NCBI RefSeq assembly: GCF_963576675.1 | Contig: NC_088919.1 | Coordinates: 61,524,578-61,588,577 of the forward strand | Length of the DNA: 64,000 nucleotides | Reading direction: 5' to 3' | Source: Euphorbia lathyris | Taxonomy: Eukaryota; Streptophyta; Magnoliopsida; Malpighiales; Euphorbiaceae | In this document: positions 32,474 through 44,758 of the stretch, piece by piece | How the letters are laid out: the number at the start of each line of letters is the position of its first letter | How positions within the stretch are numbered: the stretch's first letter is position 1 | The notes under the pieces: generated by a model | What the model saw: the letters and a program-made list of their open reading frames with translations, nothing else | Told to the model about the DNA's origin: nothing | Databases searched by the model: none | Translations under genes and position numbers: made by a program

Positions 32474-33862
32474 GGGTAAATTGCACTCATAGTGTACAAA
32501 CTTTACCTTAAATCACTTTGGTGTACAGACTTCAATTTGTCACACTAATATATAAGTACTTAGGGGTGACCTCCCACTATGGTATATGACAGGTTAAATT
32601 GACCAGTCAACGCGCCACCTCACCATTTTTCAACTTTAATTAGACACATTTCATATACAATTACCAAAATACCCTTTATCCCAATAAAAAATAAAAAAAA
32701 TAAAAATACACTCATTTCTTCATCTCTCTCTCTTCTATGGCTCTTTTCTCTCTCTAACTCTTCTTCCTCTCTAACTCTTTCTCTCCCTAATTCAGTAACC
32801 ATTTTTACCATTATTTTCACAAAATCTATTTCTCTAATTAATACCTACAAGCCCAGATCCATGGAAGATTATCTCAGATATCTAATATCTTCTTTTTTTT
32901 GTCTCTATTTTCTCCTACATTGATCTCTAAGAAGCCACAAATAACTTTGCTTCAGAAAATAACTCGGAGATGGAGGTAACAGTGGAATAAAGCAATCTAG
33001 AAATGACGCCATCATTTGCTGGGTGGTCGAATTTCTGCTGCTGATTTGTAGTACTGTTCATCAACAACCAAAGTTGGATTTAGGGAAGATAGAAAATATA
33101 TGGAGCAGGAAAGGTGGAAAATATAGGAAGCAGGTGAAGTGAAGGATTTGGGGAAGAATCGAAATTGGATTTTAAAGAAGCGATGAAGAAGAAGAAGATG
33201 AAGGAATTGGTAGAAATCTGAAACAGATTTGGAGAGAAACAAATTTGCGTATAAAAAATAGGAAATTAGGGGTTTTTTATGATATGGAATTTGTTAACGG
33301 AAGTGTAAAAATTGATTTGATTTTCGTAGTGAGATTCAACTGTGATTTGCCATTTTTGAAATTTTTGAGCTTTTTTTTGTTATTGAGTTGAAAAATGAAA
33401 AATCCAGTCTTTGGGCATCTGGGTTTTGATTAATGATGAAGATGGTGTTAGAAGTTGAAATTATTGTGTTAAATTTGATTAGATAAGTGTAAAAATTGAT
33501 TTTATTAGTGAGATTTAAATCTGATCTGTATTTTTTTTATGAAGTTTTGAGATCATAATGAGAGAAATAAGATGGAGAGAGTTAGTGAGAGAAAGGGAGA
33601 GGAGAAGGTGAAAGGAAAGGAAGAAGAAAGAAGAAGAGGGTATAATAGTAATTTTATATTAGTGGTTGAATTTTTTTTTACTTTTTCACCGGTCAAAGCT
33701 GAGGTGGCGCGTTGACTGAACGTTGACCGATCATTTTAACCTGCCATATACTATAGTAGGAGGTCACCCCTAAGTACGTATATATTAGTGTGACAAATTA
33801 AAGTCTGTACACCAAAGTGTGATTTAGAGTAAAGTTTGTACACCATGAGTGAAATTTACTCT
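32474..33862. mobile_element. Foldback element F
   Basis: GGGTAAATTGCACTCATAGT at the left pairs with the right end (ACCATGAGTGAAATTTACTC), and the match runs for about 170 bp, including GCGCCACCTC against GAGGTGGCGC. The flanks AGTCTAAAG and ATTCTAATG match at 7 of 9 bases, a possible decayed 9-bp duplication. The inner arms are CTCT- and GAGA-rich. No coding sequence. Confidence 0.75.
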
Positions 33863-35688
33863 ATTCTAATGTGGTTATCTTAGAAGGATACTCTATTAGG
33901 GCCATGATTGATTCAACTTGGAAAGGACCGATCAGACAAGCAATTTAGCTTATGATGGAAGGAATTTAGTAAGAGGGAAATATTTTCATGTGTTCACATC
34001 TTTAAGTTTTTATTTTCACTACTCGGTTAATTGTACACAAGTGCATAATTATGATGATATACAACTATGGAGATCAAAATGGTTATATTGGATGTGATAT
34101 TTAATGTAGGATAAAACATACAACTTTTCGATACATGTTAATCAAGAGACTAGATATCTCCAATAAGTATATAGCACTAGAGCTCTCGACGGTATGCTTG
34201 TCGTATGAATTGTTTGCAAGTATACATCATATGAGGTGGGGAATGTGTTTCGTTGCGTGCAAGTGAGAGATGTTGGAATTAATAATCGAGTTAGAATTGG
34301 TATCCGTCCGTAACTCAAATGGATTAGGTAAGATTCTAAGGTAATTAGGTTATAAGTGAATCACAGACCGGGGTAAGATTTAAGGTATTTTAATAAAAAG
34401 AAAAATACACTTACCCCTACCTGGCCTAATATTGAGAATCAAAATTTATGGTATAAATTAACACCCTATCTTGAATTAATCAAGACCATATGAATGTAAT
34501 CTATTACTATTTTTTCAATCCTATAAATATAGGTTTGAGATCCCTCTCATAATACACATAAGACTCATACATTATACATAAGTTTGCATTTAGTTCACGG
34601 TCTGTCGCATCTTCTCCCAAAATAGTTGGGCGTAGGAATTGTGTGGCATATATGTTATATATTGTATTATAGACAATTGTTTGAGGACATTACTTATTAA
34701 ATAAATGAATTGTTCATTATAAAGTTATTTGATTTATTTTGATATAATAGTTCAACTATATAAAAAAGCAAATTGTCTTTTATCACAACTAAATAGTTAG
34801 ATAGAAGTAATCCATAGTTCATAACAGTAACCATAAACTATTCATACAAGATGAAGTGAGACCATACTTTATGATTCTAATTAATTGATAAACTTAAATG
34901 AACTCAAGTTAAGCATTATGTTATGGGATTAACATGATACCATTGTAACAGTGTCTCATGTTCCTTAACAGAAAGCTGATCTCACAAGCTTTAGGTATAA
35001 GAATATCTAGACAGTTACGTGGATCCAATGAATGAGTTCATTATGATTGGGACCTAACATGAGATGACAGGATGGATGAATCTACCTAGTGTCACTTTTC
35101 TTATCTCAATGGTATTAGTAGGTATAACTAATCCTCAGACTTAAACAATTATTAATGTGTTTTTGGATAATGTGGTATGATATTTTGACTCTGTTATCTA
35201 GCATGATCCAACACAATGAGTGTGCCTCATGTAGAGATTAGATATCATATGAATTAATTGCAAAGTAGTTAATGATAGATTGAGCATTCATTACTATCGA
35301 TAGATGAGAGATGTATCACTAGCCTCTTATAGAGAATTAACTGAAATCATTGCAATGTGATAAGATTATAAGAGATGAAATGTAGATTTCACTTAACTTA
35401 TCTATTTAGAGTCAATTCTACCTGGACAAGTACAACAAATGTTTGTCTATTACGTTTTATGGCTCTATGAGAATGAAATGATTATGATAAAACGGTCTGC
35501 GAACTCATTCTGTTATACGTTTTGATTGAGTTTATTTGTTTAAGTTAATTGCAGATAAATGTATCCGGATTTGGGGTAAGAACCTAATGGGCCACACATG
35601 AGAATTAAGATCGAAGGACGAAATGGTAATTTGAAATTGTTCTAGTTTTGAGACAAAAAGAATTAGAGGGACCGAAATTTATAATAGG
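33863..35688. other. Spacer without recognisable gene; promoter-like TATA at 34522
   Basis: AT-rich with only short frames. TATAAATA at 34522-34529 is preceded by TGTTGGAATTAATAATCG at 34273, which could be the start of an old LTR, but no partner repeat was found. The stretch continues after the LINE at 42051-42261, since the 20-bp target duplication shows these were once adjacent. Confidence 0.45.
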
Positions 35689-35765
35689 TTTAGATAAGTT
35701 ATTTAATTTTTTTTTTTTTGGTAGAAACAGGAAAGAAGAAAACAAACAAACACAGAAACAAAAAG

Positions 35766-38700
35766 CTAACCTGGGATCAGCCTAGGAAAGCTAACCCCAA
35801 CTCTGTCCTCTAAAAGGAGAGAAGAAAGATAGATAGGAGGATCAGAAAGGGTGGTAACACCTAACATCCCCTCGTGCCCAGCCGCCGCCAAGTGATCCGC
35901 AATCCGATTTTGTTCTCTGTAGATGTGGCTGAACTCTAAGAACTCAAAGGAGGAGCCAAGACTTCTTATTGCTTTGATAAGGTTCTGGTTACTAAGACAA
36001 ATAGCATGATTATTAGAGATCATACTAATAGCCTCCATATTATCAGACTCCACAGCAAGCCTTTTAATGCCAAGATTTCTGGCAAGCTTGACTCCAGAAA
36101 GAATACCCCAAAGCTCTGCTGAAAAGGATGAGCCCAAACCCAGGTTATGGGTGAATCCAGACAACCAGGCACCTCCCGCGTCCCTGAGCACACCTTCAGC
36201 CGCGATTTTTCCATTGTTGAGACAGGAGCCATCCGTGTTCAACTTTACCAACCCATCCTTCGGCCTACACCAACCAACAAGGTGAACCTCTTTTTTCTGG
36301 GTAGAATTGGCAAGGGGTTCCCCTTTGAAGCTCCCCGTAATGGTAAGGAGCTTTTTAGAGAAGAATTCGGGTAAGTTCTGAATAAAAACAGTCTTCTCAC
36401 CAAAGATCTCCTCGTTCCTCCACTTCCACAGGTGGTGGCAGATAATAGCAAATAAAATGTCTCCCTGCTCCATGCTAGCCAGTAACCTACCTTTAACCCC
36501 ATTGGAGAACCAGTCATTCTCAGGATAGGCAAAGAAGGAGGGGAGAATGTGGTGCGGAAGAACTTTCTGCCAAACCTCCTTACTCTTAGAGCAGTCCCTA
36601 AGGGCGTGGCACAAAGATTCAACTTGGCCTCTGCATCTACTGCAAGCACCTGAATCCGCCAAGTGCCGTCTATGTCTATCCGAATTAGTCAACAACCTGT
36701 CCTTGAGTCCAAGCCACAGGAAGCTCCTCATTCGATAAAGGATTTTCAGAGCCCAAATGGATTTCCAAGTGTCCGAAAGAGGGTCGGATCTGTCAAGAGT
36801 AAAGGCTTCAAAGGCAGACTTGCAAGAGTAAGCTCCATTGTTTGTCAAGGCCCAATAATGCCTATCCTTGTCCTCCTCAAGGTTACTAATCTTAACTCCC
36901 CTGATTCTGAGGAGAGAATCAAGGCTCAAGAAGGTATCAAACATAGACCAAATCCAGTCCCCATCAGAGTCCACTACATCAGCAATCCTCCAGTTGCGGA
37001 TATTGCTAAGCGGGGGAGAGCAACAAACCTCTATAAGCAGTTTATCTCCGATCCAGGTGTCATACCAGAAGCTTATGGACTTACCATTACCCACCTCCAG
37101 GCCAACCCCCTGTGCATAACTCAGCAAACACAACACTGAGCCCTTTCCAAAGGAAAGAACAATTGCCAATTCTCTCTTTGGGGCCCCCAAAGATTTTATC
37201 CTTTCGATACTTGCCACCAAGCAAACGAACCCAAAGAGAAAAAGGGTTCTTCCACATTCTCCAGAGGAGCTTCATCAACAAGACCTTATTATTGTCTTTA
37301 GCTTGTCTAATGCCAAGACCCCCCCTGCTTTTAGGCTGGCAGACCTCCTTCCAAGGGACTAGGTGAATCTTCTTACCCTCTCCCGATTCACCCTAAAGGA
37401 AACGCCGGTTGATTTTATCAAGCTCATTCAGAATCGGCTCAGGCAACTTACAGGCTTGCATGATATGATTGGGAGCCGCGCAGTTGACAGACTGAATTAA
37501 GGTTAGACGGCCAGCCAAGGAAAGAGAATTGGCCTTCCAACTAGCACACAATCCATTAGTTTTATCCAGAGTCTCCTTAAAGGAGGCTTTGGAAACTCTA
37601 TCACTATGAAGGGGAATCCCAAGATACTTTCCCAAGGAGTGGGTAAGAGGAATACCCGAAAGATCGCTAAGCTTATTACAAAGGCTTCTATCCATGTTCT
37701 TAGAGCAAAGCATCCGGGACTTATGGACATTGATCTTCTGGCCAGAAGCAACGCAAAAGCACTTAAGGATATTCATGACCACACCTATTTGCTCCTCATT
37801 CCCTTCCACAAAGATCATCACATCATCAGCGAAGAACAAGTGGGAAATAGGAGGGCAAAATCTGTTAATGGACACAGGATGGAGACTCCCCTTATTCACA
37901 GCTTCTTGAATTAGGTGGGCCAGCCTTTCCATAGCTATCACAAAAAGGAAAGGGCTCATAGGATCTCCTTGACGGATACCCCTAGAAGGAGAAAACTCAT
38001 CAGACATATCTCCATTGATCAGAACCTGGAAAACAGGAGAAGACACGCAACCTTCAATCAAACTCCTCCAGCTCTCAGGAATACCAGCTTTACTTAAGCT
38101 ATCCATAAGAAAGCTCCAGTTTAAACGATCATAAGCTTTCTCCAGATCAAGCTTGAGAGCCACGATCCCTTTTTTACCCTTCCTCATTTTCATGGAATGG
38201 ACCATCTCCTGGGCAATAACCACATTGTCCATCATTTGCCTACCAGGAACAAAGCTACCTTGATTTTGGCTAATAATCTCAGGAAGGATCCGCCGGATCC
38301 TATTAGCCACAATCTTAGTGATAGCTTTGTATAACACATTACAAAGGCTGATCGGCCTCATTTGTAAAAAGGAGGAGGGCTTTTCAACCTTAGGGATCAG
38401 AACCAGGAGGGTTTTATTCACCAGGCTAATATCGTTGGAACCGCGGAAGACTCCAAAAATAAAATTATAGACATCTTCCTTCACCGAGTCCCAGTGTTTA
38501 TGGTAGAAACTAGCAGGGATACCATCGATCCCTGGAGCTTTAGTAGCTCCAATACTGGTGAAGGCAAGATCAATTTCTTTCCGGTCGATAGGATGAAAGG
38601 CCTCAACAATAACCTCCTCCTCCAGCCTAGGAAAGGTGATCCCAGAGTGGGATTTGTCCAGATCCACAACTTCTTCTTTAAAGAGGTCTTTATAGAACTC

Positions 38701-39868
38701 AAGAGCAAGGCGACGAATATCTTCTTCCTCATAAATGCAGTCACCATTAGAGTCTTTAATAGCGTCGATCTGGTTCCTTTGCCTTCTAATAATAGTGGAA
38801 AGGTGGAAGAATCTGGTGTTCCGGTCACCATCCTTAATCCAAGCCTTCCTAGATTTCTGGGACCAAAGGAGCTCTTCCTGTCTAAGGACCGCTTCCAGCT
38901 CGTTCTGGAGAGATCTAAGATGACAATTCATACTGTGGTCAAAACGGATCTCCAAACAGCGTTGAATGCCTTCCATCCTCCTTAAGAGTTTATTTTTCCT
39001 TCGGATAATATGGCCAAAGATGTTTTTATTCCATCCCACCACATTCCTTCTAAACTCCTCAGCAGCAAGGAGAACATTAGAATGGGGTTGCCAATTCTCC
39101 TTAACAAAGTTCCTAAACTCAGGATGGGTGTCCCAAGCAACAAGGTACCTAAACGGTCTATTCCTTTTGGGCCGATGACCTTTAATCAGCTTAACGAGGA
39201 TAGGACAATGGTCCGAGTGGCGAAAAGGGAGGTTCAGCACGTTTACCTCAGGAAATCTATAGATCGCCGCCACGTTCGCATACACTTTGTCCAACTGAAC
39301 AAACACGTTGTTCCTTTTCCAGGTGAACTTGTGGCCAGCCGCACCAAGGTCCGATAGCCCGCAAAGATCCATATTCTGCTTATGGTTAAGGCACCGGTTG
39401 ATATAATGATTGCCCCCCCCCCTTCTGATCACTCATCCGGGCAATATCATTAAAGTCACCAGCGACCAACCAAGGATCCATCATATTCATACTAATAGAG
39501 AACAGGATCTCCCAAAGCCTCTTCCGGTTAGTCAGGATCGGATCGACATAGACAAAGGAGATAAAGAAAGGGTTGTTGCCAGGATAACACACCTTGCTAT
39601 GAATGAATTGATTATCTATAGTAATAATATCAATATTAACACGACCTGGCTTCCAGAAAAGCCAAATCCCCCCTGCTCGACCAGTCGCCTCCGACCTGAC
39701 ACACTTCCAATTCTTAAACTTTTTAACCACCTCATCTGCTTTAGAACCACTAACCTTGGTTTCAAGAAGAGCAAAACAAGAAGGATTAAATTGATTAATA
39801 AGATCATTAACATGGATGTGGGTCGCCTTGCTAGCCGCACCTCTAACATTCCAAACAAAAACGTCCAT
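35766..39868 (-). pseudogene. LINE-1 ORF2, two frameshifts and one nonsense codon
   Basis: The start ATG is at 39866-39868 (MDVFVWNVRG). Endonuclease: LLETKVSGSK, AGDFNDI and RHSDHCPILV. Reverse transcriptase: LIPKVEKPSSFLQMRPISLC, LKLDLEKAYDRLNW, GIRQGDPMSPFLF and catalytic FADDVMIF. Zinc-binding: CSRCRGQVESLCHALRDC. RNase H: KLNTDGSCLNNG, FSAELWGIL, AVESDNMEA and NRIADHLAAAG; stop at 35766-35768. The frame breaks in a 10-base C/G run (39413-39422), meets TAG 37393-37395 where the family has Trp (RRFLWG), and shifts again at about 37140-37220. All catalytic motifs survive. The homopolymer break could be an assembly error. Confidence 0.92.
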
Positions 39869-39901
39869 CAGAAGGAAGACAACTGATCACAGGCCCACAA
39901 C

Positions 39902-42001
39902 CTAGAGCAGGTATTTATTAGGGGCTCCTGAGAGCCTGGAAGAGGTGCCAGCCGGCCTTCTTTTATCCCAAGAATCCAAAGAACCAAGGTTCTTTTTAAG
40001 GTTAGCCTTAGGTTTTTTCAAAAGAGGCTTATTAACTCCTATAGACTTACCGGCTAGGGTGTCTATAAGGGGATGCCGAACACTAACCTCATTGATATTT
40101 ACTTTCCCTGACGCACCAGTGATCTGGGACTTCCCCTTAGCATAAGCTTTGGGATCGAAGAGATGATTAATAGAGTCACCAAGGATGGTAGCTGGCTCAG
40201 CAGGCTCAAGGCTTGGCATATTTACCTCCATATGCCCAATAGGTAAATCTGAATCCTGACCATCCTCAATCGACAGGGCTCCGAACCTAGAACCTGAACC
40301 AGAAGCTGAGACAACATCAGCACCACTCTTAGTCTCAAGAGGCCTTGCCTTGATCTCAGGAGCAATTTGGAGGGAGGTCATCTTCTTACTGATATCTGGA
40401 GCTAGATTCCGAGTAGCATTAGCATGTGGCTTTCTTCGGGTCGACCTTTTGGCCAGCAACCATGGCCCAAAGTTCTTCTCTTCACCTTGGCTGACTTCAT
40501 CTCTGCCTATGATAGGCACCACCACCTCCTCACCTACATTCCTTCTTTTGGGGCAACCATCATAGGTATGACCAAACATACCACATTCATAGCAGATATT
40601 GTGGATACCTTCGTATTCTATGTGAAAGGCCTTATTCTGAACAGAGAATTTAGACAGAAGAGGCTTAGCAAGATCAATATCAATACAAACCCTGGCAAAC
40701 TTGCCTCTTACTGCCCCAACGGTAGTTTTGTCAACATGGTGAACTTTCCCAACCAGGCCACCAATCTTATTCAGAAATCTTTCGTTATAGTATTCAATGG
40801 GTAGACCTGGGAATCTAACCCAAGTAAGGATCCTATTAACAGAGCAATCATACGGGTTAAAGTTTAGGACCCAAGGCCTCAGAGCTAAAACATGGTTGGA
40901 TATAATATAAGGTCCACCATTAACGACTGCATTATAATCTTCTGTCCTTGTAAATTTTATGACATAGTAGTCATTTTCCAGATCTGTGATAGTAACCTTC
41001 CCTTTCTTTGCCCATTGGGCCTGGATCCTCTGGGCAAAATAATTGAAGCTTATCCTTTTCCCAAGCACAGTGACAATTAAGGAGAGTTTCCATTTGGATC
41101 TAAGGATCCGCTTATCTTCCGAAGAGAGCCGGATAACAGGACACAACGGGTCCTCTTGCTCACCATCCTCAATGTCTGAGTCAGAAAAAGCTCCCTCAAA
41201 ATCCTCTTCGATAGTATCATCCTCAACCATAGGTTCTTCCTCGACCACCCCCAACACCTTGTCTCTCCAGGATGAATTTCCCAGCCCAATACCAGGGTTA
41301 ACATCAACAGCGGAATTAGAATTAGGAACAGAGACATTCTGGCAAGCCATCTCCTGTGCCAAAACCCCACTCAACGGGGAAGAGACAACGTTCCTAAACG
41401 CCCTAGCATCCAAAAAAGGCATCGGGACCGCGCTCCGGCCCTCCATTCCTGCCGGCATCCCCGCCTCTCTTCCTGCAACAGCCATAGCGCCAGGCGCTGG
41501 CCTACCTCCTTCACCAGCCGCATTGATGTCGGCCCCAACCGCCACGCCAGGCTCGCGCCTGCCTCCATCACCTGCCGGGGCAGGACAAGGCATCTCGCCA
41601 ACCAGGAGTAGGCAAGATCCTACCCCCTGCTTCTGCCCACCTTCAACAATAGTCAACGATCCTTTGGCGCCCGTAAGACCTCCATCGATACCGACCAGAA
41701 TCGGCGCCGCAGATGAAACCTCCATCTCCTGTCCACGATCCGAGGTACGAGACCCCATCCCCTCACCCGACGCCGCCTAGATCGAGCTCCGCTCCCTAGA
41801 CCTTTCACGGACTCTGTCGGCACTCACCCGTCTCCTTCGCGGAGATCCCGACGCCGAACCCTTCAACTCCTCCGCCAAACACCCGTCCGGAACCAGATCC
41901 CTGTCCAGACCACTCGCCGCATCCCGATCCGCCGCCTCCTTCGACCTGCCGCCCGATCCCCCATAATTCGACCTAGATCTCTCAACACGATCCTTCGCCA
42001 T
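39902..42001 (-). pseudogene. LINE-1 ORF1, one nonsense codon
   Basis: RNA-binding chaperone-type protein of the element. The frame from ATG 41999-42001 (MAKDRVERSRSNYGG) meets one TAG at 41777-41779 and is then open to 39902, about 699 codons in total. Internal ATG 41758 could also start a 618-codon product. Contains the DUF4283 domain (KWKLSLIVTVLGKRISFNYF through VNRILTWVRFPGLPIEYYNE) followed by a CCHC zinc knuckle (CYECGMFGHTYDGC). The N-terminal third is Gly/Ala/Pro-rich and GC-rich compared with the surroundings. Confidence 0.85.
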
Positions 42002-42261
42002 CTTTCAATTCTATTTTACCATTTTAGCACTTTAGATAAGTTATTTAATTGATTTATAGTATAATTATAACTTGATTATAATTATCAATGAATTAATTAA
42101 ATTAATTATTTTTCCAAAAGAAATATAAATTCTCATGTGATTAGGATTATATATAATAGAATTATTGATTATATTTTCAATTAAATTGTGTAAATCTAGT
42201 GTGATTAGAATATTAATTAAATCTAATTGAATTAGAAGTATAATTAAAAGAAAATAAAATA

Positions 42262-42555
42262 CTGTGTGTATTGGTCGGAACCTTTTCAAAGGTATCAAGC
42301 AACATCTTAAGAACTCCGAGTGTGTTAGTCTTCGGCATGTGTTCCGGGAGCGAAATCGGGTTGCTGATTTTATGGCTAGCAGGGCTGATGCTCTTGAACC
42401 AGGTGTTACTCATCTTCTGTCCCGCCGGTTGATATTCGAAGACTGCTGCTAAATGATCTCGTGGGAGCTTGTTTTCTTAGGATGGTTCCGCCGTAGTTTC
42501 TTTTCATTTTTTTTGTTGTTTCCTTTTTTTATCAAAAAAAATAAAATAAAACATA
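42262..42555 (+). pseudogene. 5'-truncated LINE 3' end
   Basis: Open frame to TAA 42450-42452 with RHVFRERNRVADFMASRADA, the last RNase H motif of plant LINE ORF2. About 80 bases of 3' UTR follow, then an A-rich tail (42533-42553). AAAATAAAAT lies on both sides, a possible short target duplication, but low complexity makes this weak. Only about 60 codons of the element were copied. Confidence 0.75.
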
Positions 42556-42595
42556 TATAATCCCCTATAGGGATTAGGCCAATACAGATCCTTTT

Positions 42596-42746
42596 TTTTA
42601 TTTTTTATTTTTTAAAAAATTTGCGCATAATGCGCTTACATCAAAGAAGAAAGAAAAATTTCCACCAGACCCGGATGTGATTCGAACCCATGATCTCCCT
42701 AGTCATAGGTAAGCTCTCAACCACTAAGCTAAGAGCTTCACCACGA
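42596..42746 (-). mobile_element. tRNA-derived SINE with 17-bp TSD
   Basis: Flanked by CCAATACAGATCCTTTT at 42579-42595 and 42747-42763. On the minus strand the head carries a Pol III A box (TAGCTTAGTGGTTGAGAGC, within 42713-42732) and B box (GGTTCGAATC, 42679-42688), followed by a unique body (GTAAGCGCATTATGCGC) and an A-rich tail (T-runs at 42596-42612 on the plus strand). It is not a tRNA gene, because the 3' half does not close an acceptor stem. Confidence 0.88.
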
Positions 42747-42759
42747 CCAATACAGATCC

Positions 42760-42925
42760 TTTTGCGGCAATCTTTCTCTAATTTTCAACATGAAATAATT
42801 ATCACTAATTAGTTTGAATAATGTAATAGAACTTATTCACGTCAAATTTATTAATAGGGGAAGATTGCCCCAAAAAGATCAATTTGGATAATTGGTGATA
42901 ATTTTAGAGAAAGATTGCCACAAAA
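42760..42925. mobile_element. Small MITE
   Basis: TTTTGCGGCAATCTTTCTCT pairs with AGAGAAAGATTGCCACAAAA across about 165 bp, with pairing continuing inward (TTATCACTAATTA against TAATTGGTGATAA). The SINE's right TSD overlaps its left end. No target duplication could be assigned. Confidence 0.5.
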
Positions 42926-43292
42926 TAAATTATTGAATAATTAGTTTTTCTGTAAAGAAAAGGACATTTAAGGGAATTTGGGTCATTTCAGCTTTAGATA
43001 AAAAAAAAAATGCATGGGCCTGAATTGGTAACGGATGGGGGAGAAATTGAGCATGACAAGTCTTACTTAAATTTGTCTTTTATCTCGCTTGATGGGCTTT
43101 GTAATTTTATAAGGGAAATTTACATCGAAATTCACTTTTGAAAAACTATATAATATTCTTTTAAAATGTTAATTTATCAAAATAAATAATTTTTAACTTA
43201 ATTAACTAATTTAAGTGGTGGAAAAACAAACGTCATCAAATACATTTAAATTAAATAAGTGTTTAATATTTTAATTTAAGTGATTAAGTGAA
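42926..43292. other. AT-rich spacer, nothing recognised
   Basis: No frame, repeat or RNA gene was seen between the small MITE and element G. Confidence 0.5.
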
Positions 43293-43788
43293 TTGTCAAA
43301 TGGGAAAATTATAAAACTGGGTCAAATTGGAAGCCCATTTACATATTTAATCCATTTACTCAACCTATTACATATCTAGACTGATTTTGTGTGACTTTCC
43401 CATAATACCCTCAATATTTACGCTGGTCTCGCCCCCTCCCGTCTGACTTCGCAGATTCCATATTATGCGAAGCCTGCGAAGCTAATGTTTGGGTTTATAT
43501 GCGAAACATGCGAAGCTAAAGTTTGGTTTACTTGATGAATTTTGTTCGCATATGCGAAGCTAAAGTTTGTTTTACTTGATGAATTTAGTTCGCATGTGCG
43601 AAGCCTGGTTATGTTTTGAAGCTAATGTGCGAAGTGGTATATAACAAAAAATGGCAAACAACAACGGATTCTAACATTAAAATCATAACATTATCAAAAT
43701 TTACAATAAGATTGCCACAATAACAATATTAAAATCACAACAACATCAAAATTTACAACAAGATTGCCACAATAAACTTCTAACAAAG

Positions 43789-44088
43789 CACATTCACTCC
43801 TAAAGTGGTTGGTTAGGAGAGATTGTGCCAATAATCCGGCACCAATTTTGAATCGGATGAGTAATCTTGGTGTGCACCGTGGGACACGTCCATCCCAAAA
43901 GGTCTGGACTTCCATTTCTCATCCCAAAAGTCTGGACTTCCATTTCTTTTTGGGATAAGAAATGGAAGTCCAGACCTTTTGGGATGGACGTGTCCCATGG
44001 TGCACACCGAGATTACTCATCCGCTTCAAAATTGGTACCGGATTATTGGCACAATCTCTCCTAACTAACCATTTCAGGAGTGAATGTG
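43789..44088. repeat. Perfect-class palindrome inside element G
   Basis: The left arm (TTGGTTAGGAGAGATTGTGCC, GTGCACCGTGGGACACGTCC) and its inverted right arm fold over a centre near 43938. Short direct duplicates of GGTCTGGACTTCCATTTCT sit next to the centre. It could be a nested foldback insertion or an internal inverted duplication. Confidence 0.85.
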
Positions 44089-44251
44089 TCAATCTTGAGG
44101 GAAGTTCATCCCTATACAGGAAGGAAAGTTATCTCCCTTGCAGCCCAGTACGCCGCCTTCCAGAAAGGGATGTTACGTATTCAACCACCTTCAGAAAAAA
44201 TTAATCGTGTTAGGCAGCGAAAAAGACGATTTGGGCTTCGCGAAATGAAGA

Positions 44252-44758
44252 TTAGCGAAGCATGCGAATGTAAATGTGCAAGGAAAGGGGTGATTTTACT
44301 TCGCTAATCGATTTTTTCGCGAGGTATGCGAGGTCCGAAACGTGACGATCTACGTCGCATATCGATGCTTTCGCGAAGTCTGCGAGGTCTGAAACGTGAC
44401 GATCTATTCGCAGACTTCGCGAACTAATCGATTCGCGAGGTAGATCCACACGTTTCAGACTCTTTCTCTTCGCAGATCTTCGCGAAATCATCGATTCACG
44501 AAGTAGATCGTCACTTTCCAGGCTCTTTCTCTTCGTAAATCTTCGCGAAGCCATCGATTCACGAAGTGTATTCATGAAAAAACGCAGAAAAAACAACAGA
44601 TACTTACATTTTTCGCCCCTTTCACCCTTAAAAGCGACAATAACAATATGATAACATGGAAAAAACGAAGGAAATAACGTAGAATAACCATTTCTAACAT
44701 GGTAACAAGAAGAAAGAAACCAAGTAACGAACAGGAAGATGAAGAACCATGACTTCAT
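44252..44758 (-). CDS. Hypothetical ORF in element G, signal-peptide-like start
   Basis: Minus-strand frame of 168 codons from ATG 44756-44758. The first 23 residues (MKSWFFIFLFVTWFLSSCYH...) look like a secretion signal. From about residue 64 the protein becomes repetitive and basic (LRESMASRRFTKRKSLESDD, LRESMISRRSAKRKSLKRVD, then RHVSDLADFAKA and RHVSDLAYLAKK), reflecting an approximately 66-bp DNA repeat. The leader just before the ATG contains CCTAACCCTAGAAA, common in plant 5' UTRs. A strong splice donor (GTAAGT, minus strand, 44602-44607) lies after codon 50, so the repetitive part may be intron. It is possibly a captured gene fragment (Pack-MULE style). Function unknown. Confidence 0.35.
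   Translation of the reverse strand: MKSWFFIFLFVTWFLSSCYHVRNGYSTLFPSFFPCYHIVIVAFKGERGEKCKYLLFFLRFFMNTLRESMASRRFTKRKSLESDDLLRESMISRRSAKRKSLKRVDLPRESISSRSLRIDRHVSDLADFAKASICDVDRHVSDLAYLAKKSISEVKSPLSLHIYIRMLR

Larger units (their letters stand above)
35709..42030 (-). mobile_element. Near full-length LINE on the minus strand (LINE-1)
   Basis: Flanked by a perfect 20-bp target duplication (35689-35708 and 42031-42050). The poly(A) tail appears as a T-run at 35709-35719. Order on the minus strand: 29-base leader, ORF1 (DUF4283 and zinc knuckle), ORF2 (APE endonuclease, RT, zf-RVT, RNase H), tail. This is the architecture of plant L1-type elements. The long TSD indicates target-primed reverse transcription. 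Both ORFs carry stops. Confidence 0.93.

Noticed and set aside
34273..34640. Possible solo LTR with TATA at 34522
   Set aside because: No second copy, no clear CA end, no TSD; left as unassigned spacer.
36067..39357. Many plus-strand frames across LINE-1
   Set aside because: Shadows of the minus-strand ORF2, whose domains are unmistakable.
42679..42732. tRNA gene on the minus strand
   Set aside because: A and B boxes are present but the 3' half forms no acceptor stem, and a 17-bp TSD with A-rich tail shows a SINE.
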